Both the position numbers and the translations under genes were made by a program. A stretch of 42,997 bases of DNA from an uncultured Lachnospiraceae bacterium (GTDB lineage: Bacteria; Bacillota_A; Clostridia; Lachnospirales; Lachnospiraceae), in NCBI GenBank assembly GCA_910577835.1, contig CAJTOU010000029.1, forward strand, positions 1 to 42,997, given 5' to 3'. This document shows positions 1 to 7,345 of the stretch, in pieces. The number at the start of each line of letters is the position of its first letter. Within the stretch, counting starts at the first letter, position 1. The notes beneath the pieces were generated by a model. It was not told where the DNA came from. It was given only the letters and a program-made list of their open reading frames with translations, and did no database searches.

Positions 1-1241
1 CCATTATACAGGGTTATATATTTGGGATTCTGATAGAGAAATATAATGGCAGGAAGCAGGCAAAAGTATTTTTGACTGCTTCTGTACTGTTCAGTCTGAT
101 TTTATTGGGATATTGTAAATATGCAGATTTTTTTATTATGAATTTTAATCTGATAACAGGATTATCAATTCCTCTGTTAAAAATCGCCTTGCCTATTGGA
201 ATCAGCTTTTATACTTTTCAGGTTTTGAGCTATGTGGTGGATGTATATCGTGGTGATGTATCTGCGCAGAAAAGTTTTATTAATCTGGCGGCTTATATTG
301 CAATGTTTCCACAGTTAATCGCAGGTCCAATTGTGCGTTACTCGGATATTGCAAAGCAGCTTGAAAAGAGAAAACATAATATGGAAAATATCGCTCTTGG
401 TATTCGAAGATTTATTATCGGTTTATCAAAAAAAATATTAGTTGCAAATGTACTAGGGGAGCTTGTCGCTGTCTTTAAAGCGTCAGACGAAAAGTCTGTA
501 TTGTTTGTCTGGTTATATGCCGTGGCATATATGCTTCATATATATTTTGATTTTTCCGGTTACAGTGATATGGCGATCGGGCTTGGCAGAATCTTTGGTT
601 TTTATTTTCCCGAAAATTTTCGATATCCTTATATTTCAGGGAGTATTACTGAATTTTGGAGAAGATGGCATATTTCTCTTGGCTCTTGGTTTCGTGATTA
701 TCTGTATATACCTTTGGGCGGTAATCGGGCAGGCAGGATAAAATGGCTGAGAAATATTTTTATTGTCTGGATGGCAACAGGACTGTGGCATGGGGCAGCA
801 TGGAATTTTGTTCTCTGGGGCGTTATATTTGCGGTTCTGCTTATGGTGGAAAAGCTGTGGCTTTTACCCCTGCTGGAAAAGTGGAAAATAGTTTCTCATA
901 TTTATGTTTTGTTTTTTGTTATTATCAGCTTTGTAATTTTTGATGCTTCCAGTTTGTCAGAAGCATTTTCCTGTATAACGGGGATGTTTGGCTTTCAAAA
1001 TCTGCCATTAGGAACCTTTGAAGCTGTGTATTATCTGAAAAGTTATGCAGTGATTTTAATAATTGCCGTACTGAATGCTACGCCGCTGCCGTCATGGCTT
1101 ATTGCTGCCACTTCAAAAACAAAATATGGAAATCTGGTTTTAAGTGTGGCAGAGCCTGTGGTGTTAATGATTTTACTGGCTGTATGTACAGCATTTTTAA
1201 TTGATGGTTCATTTAATCCATTTTTGTATTTCAGATTTTAG
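1..1241 (+). CDS. MBOAT family O-acyltransferase, 5'-truncated by window edge
   Basis: Membrane-bound O-acyltransferase of the AlgI/DltB type, which passes an acyl group (usually acetyl) across the membrane to a surface polymer. The frame is open to base 3 of the window, so the true start lies upstream; the TTG near 72 is internal. Visible family features are many hydrophobic segments, an EFWRRWHISLG stretch near base 650, and WHGAAWNFVLWG near 785-820, which holds the conserved MBOAT histidine. About 413 residues are present against a usual 460-500. The next gene, 12 bp downstream, encodes a DHHW/AlgX-like protein, the standard partner in polymer O-acetylation. The acceptor (exopolysaccharide, wall polymer or other) cannot be told from this fragment. 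Confidence 0.9.
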   Translation, partial: IIQGYIFGILIEKYNGRKQAKVFLTASVLFSLILLGYCKYADFFIMNFNLITGLSIPLLKIALPIGISFYTFQVLSYVVDVYRGDVSAQKSFINLAAYIAMFPQLIAGPIVRYSDIAKQLEKRKHNMENIALGIRRFIIGLSKKILVANVLGELVAVFKASDEKSVLFVWLYAVAYMLHIYFDFSGYSDMAIGLGRIFGFYFPENFRYPYISGSITEFWRRWHISLGSWFRDYLYIPLGGNRAGRIKWLRNIFIVWMATGLWHGAAWNFVLWGVIFAVLLMVEKLWLLPLLEKWKIVSHIYVLFFVIISFVIFDASSLSEAFSCITGMFGFQNLPLGTFEAVYYLKSYAVILIIAVLNATPLPSWLIAATSKTKYGNLVLSVAEPVVLMILLAVCTAFLIDGSFNPFLYFRF

Positions 1242-1253
1242 GGAGGTATTATA

Positions 1254-2351
1254 TTGGAAAAATTAAAAAATATTTTGGTTATCTGCATGACAGCCATTTT
1301 TCTTTTTGGATTTGCAGTCTGGAGCATATTAAAGCCTGTCGATAAAGAATCCGTCAGTGAGAGAAGAGCGCTTGCAGGATTTCCTGAGTTTGGATATAAG
1401 TCTGTTCTGACAGGAGAATTTATGACTGATTTTGAAAAGTATACGCTGGACCAGTTTCCGCTGCGCGACCGGTTTCGTACAGTAAAGGCGGTTACAGTAT
1501 TTTATTTTTTGAATCAGAAGGATAATAATGATATTTATATAAAAGACGGGTATGCCTCAAAGCTTGAATATCCGGTGAATTTGGATTCTCTTGAGTATGC
1601 GGCAAAAAGATTTCAATTTGTATATGACAAATATATTTCCGGCAGCAGCGGGAAGGTGTATTTGTGTGTCATACCAGATAAAAATTATTTTATGGCAGAA
1701 GCAAACGGCTATCCGTCAATGGATTATGAAACATTGATTTCACAGGTAAAGCAGAAGACAGAATTTGCAGAATATATTGATATTTCACATCTTTTAGAGC
1801 TTTCGGATTATTATGCCACAGATACTCATTGGCGCCAGGAGGAGATTGGGGATGTGGCAGAATATATTGCAGAGAAAATGAATGTAGTGTTGTCTGCAGA
1901 ATATACAAAAAAAGAAGCCGAAGTACCATTTTATGGCGTATATTATGGACAGTCGGCACTGCCACTTCCAGCAGATAAGCTGTATTATCTGGAGAATGAT
2001 ATGTTAAAGGAATGCAGAGTATATGATTATGAAACAAATGCGGAAATTTCTGTTTATGATATGGAAAAATTGAAAGGAGATGATTTGTATGAACTGTTTT
2101 TATCAGGTTCAAAATCACTTCTTACAATTGAAAATCCAAAGGCTTCCACAGACAGGGAGATGATTCTTTTCAGAGACTCGTTTGGCAGCAGTATTGCACC
2201 GCTTTTGGCGGAAGGATATGCAAAGATTACTCTGGTGGATATTCGGTATATATCGCCAAATATACTCGACCGGTTTATTGAGTTTGATAATCAGGATGTT
2301 TTGTTTCTTTATAGCGCTTCTGTATTAAATAATAGTATTACTATTAAATGA
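1254..2351 (+). CDS. DHHW (AlgX/AlgJ-like SGNH) protein, partner of the MBOAT acyltransferase
   Basis: 365 residues from a TTG start, chosen because GGAGG lies just upstream and no better start exists. One N-terminal membrane segment (about residues 5-26) anchors an extracellular domain. A DTHW motif at residues 190-193 and a RDSFGSS motif near 307-313 match the catalytic Asp-His and Ser of the SGNH-hydrolase fold in AlgJ/AlgX/DHHW proteins. These receive the acyl group moved by an MBOAT protein and place it on a glycan. It follows the MBOAT gene by 12 bp, so the two are probably co-transcribed and work as a pair. The target polymer is unknown. In-frame sequence stays open for about 40 more codons after the stop. 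Confidence 0.85.
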   Translation: MEKLKNILVICMTAIFLFGFAVWSILKPVDKESVSERRALAGFPEFGYKSVLTGEFMTDFEKYTLDQFPLRDRFRTVKAVTVFYFLNQKDNNDIYIKDGYASKLEYPVNLDSLEYAAKRFQFVYDKYISGSSGKVYLCVIPDKNYFMAEANGYPSMDYETLISQVKQKTEFAEYIDISHLLELSDYYATDTHWRQEEIGDVAEYIAEKMNVVLSAEYTKKEAEVPFYGVYYGQSALPLPADKLYYLENDMLKECRVYDYETNAEISVYDMEKLKGDDLYELFLSGSKSLLTIENPKASTDREMILFRDSFGSSIAPLLAEGYAKITLVDIRYISPNILDRFIEFDNQDVLFLYSASVLNNSITIK

Positions 2352-2465
2352 ACTGTTCTGCAAAAATCGGTATTTATATGTAAAGGCGGATTTAAAGATA
2401 TTGAATATGATTCAGACAATAAAGACGAGTTTGTTTTCCGCTCATTCAGAAGCCAGATATATACA

Positions 2466-3323
2466 TTAATCGTAATCTGCCCATATTAAATATTTTCCGC
2501 AATGAATACACTGGAACAGATACCCCTGCAAGCTTCCGCCGTTTGTCATATTTTCAATATCTAAAGACTCCCAGTCGGAATTTTCCAGGAAGTTTTCCAG
2601 AACTTCCTCTACAATGCCCATCTGTTTTAATTCCCGATACCCCACATATCCAAGAAAAGCGCAAAAATCATCGCAGTGGGCACGCCAATATTCCTGCTGC
2701 CATCCACTGTATCCGGGAGTCCGATGAATTAATTCATCCAGTTTTGCCTCGTCACTTACATCATCAACAGAGGCTTCATCTTGAAACTCTCCATCAAATT
2801 TTTTGGCTGCTGCGCCGCTGGCAATACAGTTCGGGCAGAGGTTCTCCGCATCGTCTGCGCTGCAATAAAATGGTGTTTCATAAGCAATATGGGTAGGTTT
2901 TTGACAGCATGAGCAGATAACTGGTTCGTTCAATTCTTCAAAAGCGCCTGTTGCCAGAGGATTCGGGTGATATTTGAAATGAGGCAGAGAAGCGAGAATT
3001 TGCTGTTGGTGTTCCAGCTTCTTTCCGCCTCTTGGTCGGCGCATGGCATAGGCGTCACCGATATTCTGAAGGCTTTTCAGATATCCAAGCTTTTTCATAT
3101 CCTTCTTGTCCGTTGTATTTGCAATTTCCTGAAATACAGTATAAGCACTTCGATACAATTCCAGAAATTCATATACTTTCACCAGTACCTGTTTTGCCTC
3201 CGGCTCAGACTGTTCTTCCAGAAAATCTTTAAATTCATAAAAAGCCTGTACATTTTCACTGCTTTCCTCTGCTTCATACTGTTTTTTTAATGCAATATAT
3301 TTTTCCTGATATGCATTCACCAT
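2466..3323 (-). CDS. CbrC (UPF0167) family protein with helical N-terminal extension
   Basis: 285 residues. The C-terminal two thirds (from about residue 113, LPHFKYHPNPL) match the CbrC/UPF0167 family: cysteine pairs CSCC and CPNC about 40 residues apart plus a terminal CIHC just before the C-terminus, suggesting zinc binding. The first ~110 residues are charged and predicted helical, and are an extension relative to short CbrC proteins. E. coli CbrC is linked to colicin E2 tolerance; the biochemical function is unknown. The gene is divergent from a SUKH-family gene, a class often acting as toxin immunity, so a protective role is possible but inferred. AAAGGAA lies 8-9 bases before the ATG and a good promoter lies at 3360-3388. 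Confidence 0.75.
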   Translation of the reverse strand: MVNAYQEKYIALKKQYEAEESSENVQAFYEFKDFLEEQSEPEAKQVLVKVYEFLELYRSAYTVFQEIANTTDKKDMKKLGYLKSLQNIGDAYAMRRPRGGKKLEHQQQILASLPHFKYHPNPLATGAFEELNEPVICSCCQKPTHIAYETPFYCSADDAENLCPNCIASGAAAKKFDGEFQDEASVDDVSDEAKLDELIHRTPGYSGWQQEYWRAHCDDFCAFLGYVGYRELKQMGIVEEVLENFLENSDWESLDIENMTNGGSLQGYLFQCIHCGKYLIWADYD

Positions 3324-3359
3324 AATAAAAATTCCTTTCTAAATTTTTAAATTAAATTT

Positions 3360-3388
3360 ATCATATAAAATTATTATGGAAAAGTCAA
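3360..3388 (-). promoter_or_regulatory. Sigma-A promoter of the CbrC-like gene
   Basis: Read on the minus strand: TTGACT (3388-3383), 17-bp spacer, TATGAT (3365-3360), then about 30 bases of AT-rich leader to the ribosome binding site. Confidence 0.75.
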
Positions 3389-3410
3389 TTAAAAATAAAT
3401 TGTTTTTATT

Positions 3411-3426
3411 ATTACAAAATTGTAAT
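3411..3426. promoter_or_regulatory. Palindrome between divergent promoters, candidate operator
   Basis: ATTACAAAATTGTAAT has perfect 7-bp arms around AA. It sits between the -35 boxes of the CbrC-like promoter (minus) and the SUKH promoter (plus), so one bound protein could affect both. The regulator is unknown and chance occurrence in AT-rich DNA is possible. Confidence 0.45.
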
Positions 3427-3443
3427 AGGTTTCCAAAAAATGG

Positions 3444-3472
3444 TTGTCATTCTATATGACTTATGTTATAAT
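3444..3472 (+). promoter_or_regulatory. Extended -10 sigma-A promoter of the SUKH gene
   Basis: TTGTCA (3444-3449), 17-bp spacer, TGTTATAAT with the -10 hexamer at 3467-3472. Transcription would begin near 3479. This rules out an in-frame ATG at 3440 as the start and supports 3530. Confidence 0.8.
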
Positions 3473-3529
3473 CAGAACAGTTGTTTTGATTATAAAATAA
3501 AAGATACAAAGAAAGGAAAGGTGCCTGTT

Positions 3530-4063
3530 ATGGAAATAAAAGAAATATTAGATTTGTACAGCAAAGAGGAACACAGCGGATTTTCAGAGGAGGAGATTGT
3601 ACAGGCGGAGGAATATATAGGAGTGGCACTGCCACAGATATACCGTGATTTTCTGAAAAATTATGGCAAAGATAAGGTAAACAGCTATTGTCACAGACTG
3701 CTTGTACCGGAGGAAATCAGTACCTCTTATCAGGCGATAGAAGAAGAACTGGAATATGACTGGAAAGAGGAATTTGAGGAAGTTGTGCAAGAAGGAACAC
3801 AGGAAGAGTATGAGGATAATGAATATTTTACCTTATGGCAGCTTTCAAAAGAAGAATGGCATACGATTACAGATAATTATGTTCTGCTCTGGGTGGAAAA
3901 TCAGGGTGTGTGGTATGCGGGATATCTGTTAAGTGATTTAGAGCAAGGCAAAGAAAATCCACCGGTATATGTCAGTACAAATGATGATTTTATTACATTT
4001 GAAAAGTGTAAAGATACACTGGAAGAATTTCTCCTTGCAATATATACAGCAGAATGGAACTAG
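3530..4063 (+). CDS. SMI1/KNR4 (SUKH) family protein
   Basis: 177 residues from ATG 3530, which has GAAAGGAAAGG upstream; a longer frame from 3440 would overlap the promoter. The N-terminal part (GFSEEEIVQAEEYIGVALPQIYRDFLKNYG) is the typical SUKH/SMI1 start, with the LP..Y..FL..YG core, followed by an acidic middle and a C-terminal part including EDTLEEFL-like sequence. In bacteria SUKH proteins are commonly immunity proteins of contact-dependent or polymorphic toxins. No toxin gene is visible here, so this would be an orphan immunity gene if that is its role. It is monocistronic, with its own promoter and a hairpin terminator at 4143-4184. Confidence 0.75.
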   Translation: MEIKEILDLYSKEEHSGFSEEEIVQAEEYIGVALPQIYRDFLKNYGKDKVNSYCHRLLVPEEISTSYQAIEEELEYDWKEEFEEVVQEGTQEEYEDNEYFTLWQLSKEEWHTITDNYVLLWVENQGVWYAGYLLSDLEQGKENPPVYVSTNDDFITFEKCKDTLEEFLLAIYTAEWN

Positions 4064-4142
4064 GATAGCAGAAGGTAAACACACTGCTATTACAGGCTGA
4101 GAATATTTCATATAGAAAATCTTACATAGAAAATATATGGTA

Positions 4143-4184
4143 AAAAGACCTGTTTTATATCATAAGATATTATGCAGGTCTTTT
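4143..4184 (+). terminator. Hairpin terminator after the SUKH gene
   Basis: AAAAGACCTG (4143-4152) pairs with CAGGTCTTTT (4175-4184). The loop can fold further (ATATC/GATAT), and the A/T flanks would let it act in both directions. Confidence 0.8.
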
Positions 4185-4310
4185 CATGTTTCATATACCC
4201 ATTCAATTTGATAATCTGTTTTCGATAGTTATTGATTTTTCTGCGTCTTTTTCGTGTATTCTTCAAATTTATTAAACCCTTATCTGCAAATATTTCTTTA
4301 TATTATGTCC

Positions 4311-4349
4311 TAAAAATCGACAGGAAACAATAAAAATCTACAAGAAAAT
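4311..4349. repeat. Two direct copies of a 19-bp element with 20-bp period
   Basis: TAAAAATCGACAGGAAACA (4311-4329) and TAAAAATCTACAAGAAAAT (4331-4349) agree at 15 of 19 positions. The two-turn spacing is what a regulator bound on one DNA face would use. The complement of the first copy contains TGTCGAT, close to the Spo0A box TGTCGAA; that link is weak. Confidence 0.4.
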
Positions 4350-4384
4350 TATAATTTATTGAGAAAAAATTATCAACAATATTC

Positions 4385-4413
4385 TTGACAACTAATAGAA
4401 GTTAGCATATACT
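4385..4413 (+). promoter_or_regulatory. Sigma-A promoter of the feo operon
   Basis: TTGACA (4385-4390), 17-bp spacer, TATACT (4408-4413), near consensus. The -10 box lies inside one palindrome (4401-4416) and the expected start overlaps a second (4420-4434), so it should be strongly repressible. The leader to feoA is about 105 nt. Confidence 0.85.
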
Positions 4414-4416
4414 AAC
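4401..4416. promoter_or_regulatory. Metalloregulator-like operator, copy 1
   Basis: GTTAGCATATACTAAC is an inverted repeat overlapping the feo -10 box. It matches the site at 4768-4783 at 13 of 16 positions (shared form GTTAGYATAWACTAAY). TTAG/CTAA half-sites recall DtxR/IdeR-family operators, but the regulator is inferred. Confidence 0.65.
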
Positions 4417-4419
4417 CTA

Positions 4420-4434
4420 TGAGAATATTTCTCA
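4420..4434. promoter_or_regulatory. Fur-box-like 7-1-7 palindrome at the feo transcription start
   Basis: TGAGAATATTTCTCA agrees at 12 of 14 arm positions with the 7-1-7 Fur consensus TGATAATnATTATCA known from Bacillus. It covers the expected +1 of the feo promoter. Confidence 0.5.
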
Positions 4435-4526
4435 ATAAAAATTTCAACTGAAAAGAAAAAACTGCTATTATATGGCGGTAAATCAAACAGAGTAGAATAA
4501 CAATACAGAAAAGGAGCATGTATTAT

Positions 4527-4745
4527 ATGACACTAAAAGAGATTGCCTGCGGGCAGACAGTTAAAGTAAAGAAGCTCTCCGGTGAAGGTCCAGTGAAAAG
4601 ACGTATTATGGATATGGGAATTACAAAGGGAGTGGATGTTTATGTAAGAAAGGTGGCTCCGCTTGGAGACCCGGTGGAGGTGACAGTAAGAGGATATGAA
4701 TTATCTCTGCGCAAAGCGGATGCAGAAATGATTGAAGTTGAATAG
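4527..4745 (+). CDS. feoA: FeoA, small SH3-like component of ferrous iron uptake
   Basis: 72 residues from ATG 4527. An ATG at 4518 is only one base past AGGAG (4512-4516), whereas 4527 is at normal spacing. The sequence has the FeoA core: a hydrophobic start, KVKKLSGEGPVKRRIMDMGITKGVDVYVRK split across the beta-barrel, PLGDPVEV, and YELSLRKADAEMIEV at the end. FeoA is a cytoplasmic SH3-like protein needed for FeoB function; its exact action is unsettled. feoB follows after 172 bp that contains a second copy of the operator palindrome, so feoB may have extra control or a separate start of transcription. Confidence 0.93.
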   Translation: MTLKEIACGQTVKVKKLSGEGPVKRRIMDMGITKGVDVYVRKVAPLGDPVEVTVRGYELSLRKADAEMIEVE

Positions 4746-4767
4746 TTTCCTGTTTTTTTATCTATCA

Positions 4768-4783
4768 GTTAGTATAAACTAAT
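4768..4783. promoter_or_regulatory. Metalloregulator-like operator, copy 2 (between feoA and feoB)
   Basis: GTTAGTATAAACTAAT, same 16-bp pattern as 4401-4416. It sits within a larger dyad (CTATC 4762-4766, GATAG 4788-4792), so it could also form an RNA hairpin. I do not see a convincing -35/-10 pair next to it. Confidence 0.55.
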
Positions 4784-4917
4784 ATTAGATAGTGAAAACA
4801 ATCTGTAAATTATGCGGACAAAGGAAATATTTATTTTTTATCAGATTGATATATGCCAAAACAGAGATAAAATAGGAATAAAACAAAAAAGCAGAATAGA
4901 AAGAAAGGAGCAGTAAA

Positions 4918-7107
4918 ATGTCAATAAAGATTGCATTAGCAGGAAATCCAAACTGCGGAAAAACAACATTATTTAATGCACTGACAGGCTCAAATCAGTT
5001 CGTCGGCAACTGGCCGGGCGTAACGGTGGAAAAAAAGGAGGGAAAACTGAAGGGAAATAAAGATGTAACGATTATAGATTTGCCAGGTATTTATTCATTG
5101 TCTCCTTATACATTGGAGGAAGTAGTTGCCAGAAATTATCTGATTACCGAAAGACCAGATGTAATTTTGAATATTATAGACGGTACTAATATTGAAAGAA
5201 ATCTGTATTTATCCACACAGCTTATAGAGCTTGGAATTCCGGTTCTTATGGCGGTGAATATGGCGGATTTGGTGGAAAAAAACGGGGATAAAATACATAT
5301 TGATAAGCTTTCGGCAAAGCTTGGCTGTGAGGTTGTGGAAATCTCGGCACTTAAGGGAACAGGCATCGAAAAGGCAGCAGAACGTGCCACAGCACTTGCA
5401 AAAAATAAGAAAACGGCAGTTGTTCATAAATTTCAGGAAACCGTGGAGACAGCGATTCAGAGTGTGGAGGAAAAACTTGGAGCTAATGTGCCACAGGAAC
5501 AGAAAAGGTTTTTTGCCATTAAGCTGCTTGAGAAAGATGATAAGATTACAGAGCAGATGAAACAGGTGCCAAATGTATCCGTTGAAATTGGCGAACTGGA
5601 AGAAAAGCTTGATGACGATACAGAGAGTATTATTACAAATGAGAGATATGTATATATCTCATCTATGATTGGAGAATGTGTAAGCAAAAATAAAAAAAAT
5701 AAGCTTACCATATCAGATAAAATCGACCATATTGTAACAAACAGATGGCTGGCGCTGCCTATTTTTGCAGCGGTAATGTTTATCGTATATTATGTATCAG
5801 TGACAACAGTCGGCGACTGGGCAACAGGATGGGCAAATGATGGTGTGTTTGGTGAAGGCTGGAATCTTTTTGGGATAGAGTCAATTCATATTCCGGGTAT
5901 TCCTGTGATTCTTTCGGATGCTCTGGAAGCAATTCACTGTGCCGGCTGGCTGCAGGGATTGATTGTGGATGGCATTGTAGCCGGTGTGGGTGCAGTGCTT
6001 GGATTTGTGCCGCAAATGTTAGTGCTGTTTATCTTTCTTGCATTTTTGGAAGCGTGTGGATATATGGCAAGAGTTGCGTTTATTATGGACAGAATTTTCC
6101 GTAAGTTTGGTCTTTCTGGAAAATCCTTTATCCCTATGTTAATCGGGAGCGGCTGTGGCGTTCCGGGTATTATGGCTTCAAGAACGATTGAAAGTGACAG
6201 AGACCGCAAAATGACAATTATGACTACTACATTTGTTCCATGTGGAGCAAAGCTTCCGATTATTGCGTTAATTGCCGGTGCATTTTTTGACAATGCAGGA
6301 TGGGTTTCATGGAGTGCTTATTTTGTCGGTATTGCGGCAATTATCTGTTCTGGTATTATATTAAAGAAAACAAGAATGTTTGCGGGGGACCCTGCTCCGT
6401 TTGTTATGGAGCTGCCGGCCTATCATATGCCTACGGTGGGCAATGTACTCAGAAGCATGTGGGAGCGCGGATGGTCTTTTATCAAAAAAGCGGGAACGAT
6501 TATTTTATTATCTACGATTATACTCTGGTTCCTTCAGGGATTCGGATGGGTAGACGGCAAGTTCAGGATGCTTGAGGCAGAGGAGTTAAACGACAGCATT
6601 CTTGCCGCAATCGGCGGAGTGATTGCTCCGATTTTCGCACCGCTTGGATGGGGAGACTGGAAGATGTCTGTTGCCGCAGTGACAGGATTGATTGCAAAGG
6701 AAAATGTAGTCAGTACATTTGGAATTCTTTTTGGATATGCAGAGGTGGCAGAAGACGGCGCAGAGGTATGGCAGGCGCTTGCCGGGGCTATGACAGGAAT
6801 TGCCGCTTATTCCTTCTTGGTATTTAATCTTTTATGTGCTCCATGTTTTGCGGCTATGGGCGCCATTAAGAGGGAAATGAACAATGCAAAATGGTTCTGG
6901 TTTGCGATTGGATATCAGACGGTGCTTGCGTATATTGTAGCGTTTTGCATTTATCAGATTGGAACACTGATTACAGCAGGAAGCTTTGGAATCGGAACTG
7001 TGATTGCATTTATATTTGTAGCAGGGTTTATTTATCTGCTGGTAAGACCTTATAAAAAAAGCGACAGACTGAATATTGATATGAAAAAAGTAGTTGGAGC
7101 AAAATAA
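4918..7107 (+). CDS. feoB: FeoB ferrous iron transporter
   Basis: 729 residues, full length. The N-terminal cytoplasmic G domain has GNPNCGKTTLFN (G1, residues 9-20), a switch region around NWPGVTVEKKEG, DLPGIYSL (G3) and NMAD (G4), followed by a helical domain to about residue 265. The membrane part follows, with the two conserved gate regions (SGCGVPGIMASRTIESDRD and the later segment with LLCAPCFAAMG). FeoB moves Fe2+ inward across the plasma membrane and is the main ferrous-iron importer in anaerobes. AAGGAG precedes the ATG. It is followed after 20 bp by a FeoB-associated Cys-rich peptide. Expected to be induced by iron shortage, in line with the upstream operators. Confidence 0.97.
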   Translation: MSIKIALAGNPNCGKTTLFNALTGSNQFVGNWPGVTVEKKEGKLKGNKDVTIIDLPGIYSLSPYTLEEVVARNYLITERPDVILNIIDGTNIERNLYLSTQLIELGIPVLMAVNMADLVEKNGDKIHIDKLSAKLGCEVVEISALKGTGIEKAAERATALAKNKKTAVVHKFQETVETAIQSVEEKLGANVPQEQKRFFAIKLLEKDDKITEQMKQVPNVSVEIGELEEKLDDDTESIITNERYVYISSMIGECVSKNKKNKLTISDKIDHIVTNRWLALPIFAAVMFIVYYVSVTTVGDWATGWANDGVFGEGWNLFGIESIHIPGIPVILSDALEAIHCAGWLQGLIVDGIVAGVGAVLGFVPQMLVLFIFLAFLEACGYMARVAFIMDRIFRKFGLSGKSFIPMLIGSGCGVPGIMASRTIESDRDRKMTIMTTTFVPCGAKLPIIALIAGAFFDNAGWVSWSAYFVGIAAIICSGIILKKTRMFAGDPAPFVMELPAYHMPTVGNVLRSMWERGWSFIKKAGTIILLSTIILWFLQGFGWVDGKFRMLEAEELNDSILAAIGGVIAPIFAPLGWGDWKMSVAAVTGLIAKENVVSTFGILFGYAEVAEDGAEVWQALAGAMTGIAAYSFLVFNLLCAPCFAAMGAIKREMNNAKWFWFAIGYQTVLAYIVAFCIYQIGTLITAGSFGIGTVIAFIFVAGFIYLLVRPYKKSDRLNIDMKKVVGAK

Positions 7108-7127
7108 CAGCGAGGAGGTGTTATTTT

Positions 7128-7262
7128 ATGGGAACAGTTTTTACGGGAATAATCGTTGCAGGTATTGCAGGGCTGGCTGTTTACAGTATGGTGCGTGACA
7201 GAAAAAACGGGAAATCTGTATGTGGGGGAGACTGTACACATTGTAAGGGGCATTGCAGATGA
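7128..7262 (+). CDS. FeoB-associated Cys-rich membrane protein
   Basis: 44-residue gene preceded by GAGGAGGTG (7112-7120). It has one N-terminal membrane helix (MGTVFTGIIVAGIAGLAVYS), a basic stretch, then a cysteine cluster VCGGDCTHCKGHC at the C-terminus. This is the layout of the FeoB-associated family (PF12669-type): a single membrane span and a short Cys-rich cytoplasmic tail. In some bacteria this tail is part of FeoB itself. A role in handling Fe2+ as it leaves FeoB is plausible but not shown. It lies 20 bp after feoB and 83 bp before the Fur-like gene, in one operon. Confidence 0.88.
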   Translation: MGTVFTGIIVAGIAGLAVYSMVRDRKNGKSVCGGDCTHCKGHCR

Positions 7263-7345
7263 TGATTGTGAGAATATAGCAGATAATGTTCAATAGCAGA
7301 AAGATTACAATAATGTGGAAAAGACAGGACAAGGAGGTGCTGGAA

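Larger units (their letters stand above)
4064..4526. other. 463-bp intergenic region: terminators then feo control region
   Basis: No gene seen. In order it holds a weak hairpin (ATAGCAG 4065-4071 / CTGCTAT 4084-4090), a strong terminator (4143-4184), about 120 bp of AT-rich DNA without clear signals, a 20-bp-period direct repeat (4311-4349), an 11-bp inverted repeat bracketing the feo promoter (4356-4366 and 4428-4438), the feoA promoter and two operator-like sites. Confidence 0.7.

Noticed and set aside
72..74. TTG as the start of the MBOAT gene
   Set aside because: The frame is open and membrane-protein-like back to the window edge, and there is no ribosome binding site before 72; the gene begins outside the window.
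3440..3529. N-terminal extension of the SUKH protein from ATG 3440
   Set aside because: It overlaps the extended -10 promoter at 3444-3472, so the mRNA would not contain this start.
4746..4917. Separate promoter for feoB
   Set aside because: TTGATA near 4847 followed 17 bp later by AAAATA is too poor a match to call; transcription from the feoA promoter is enough.
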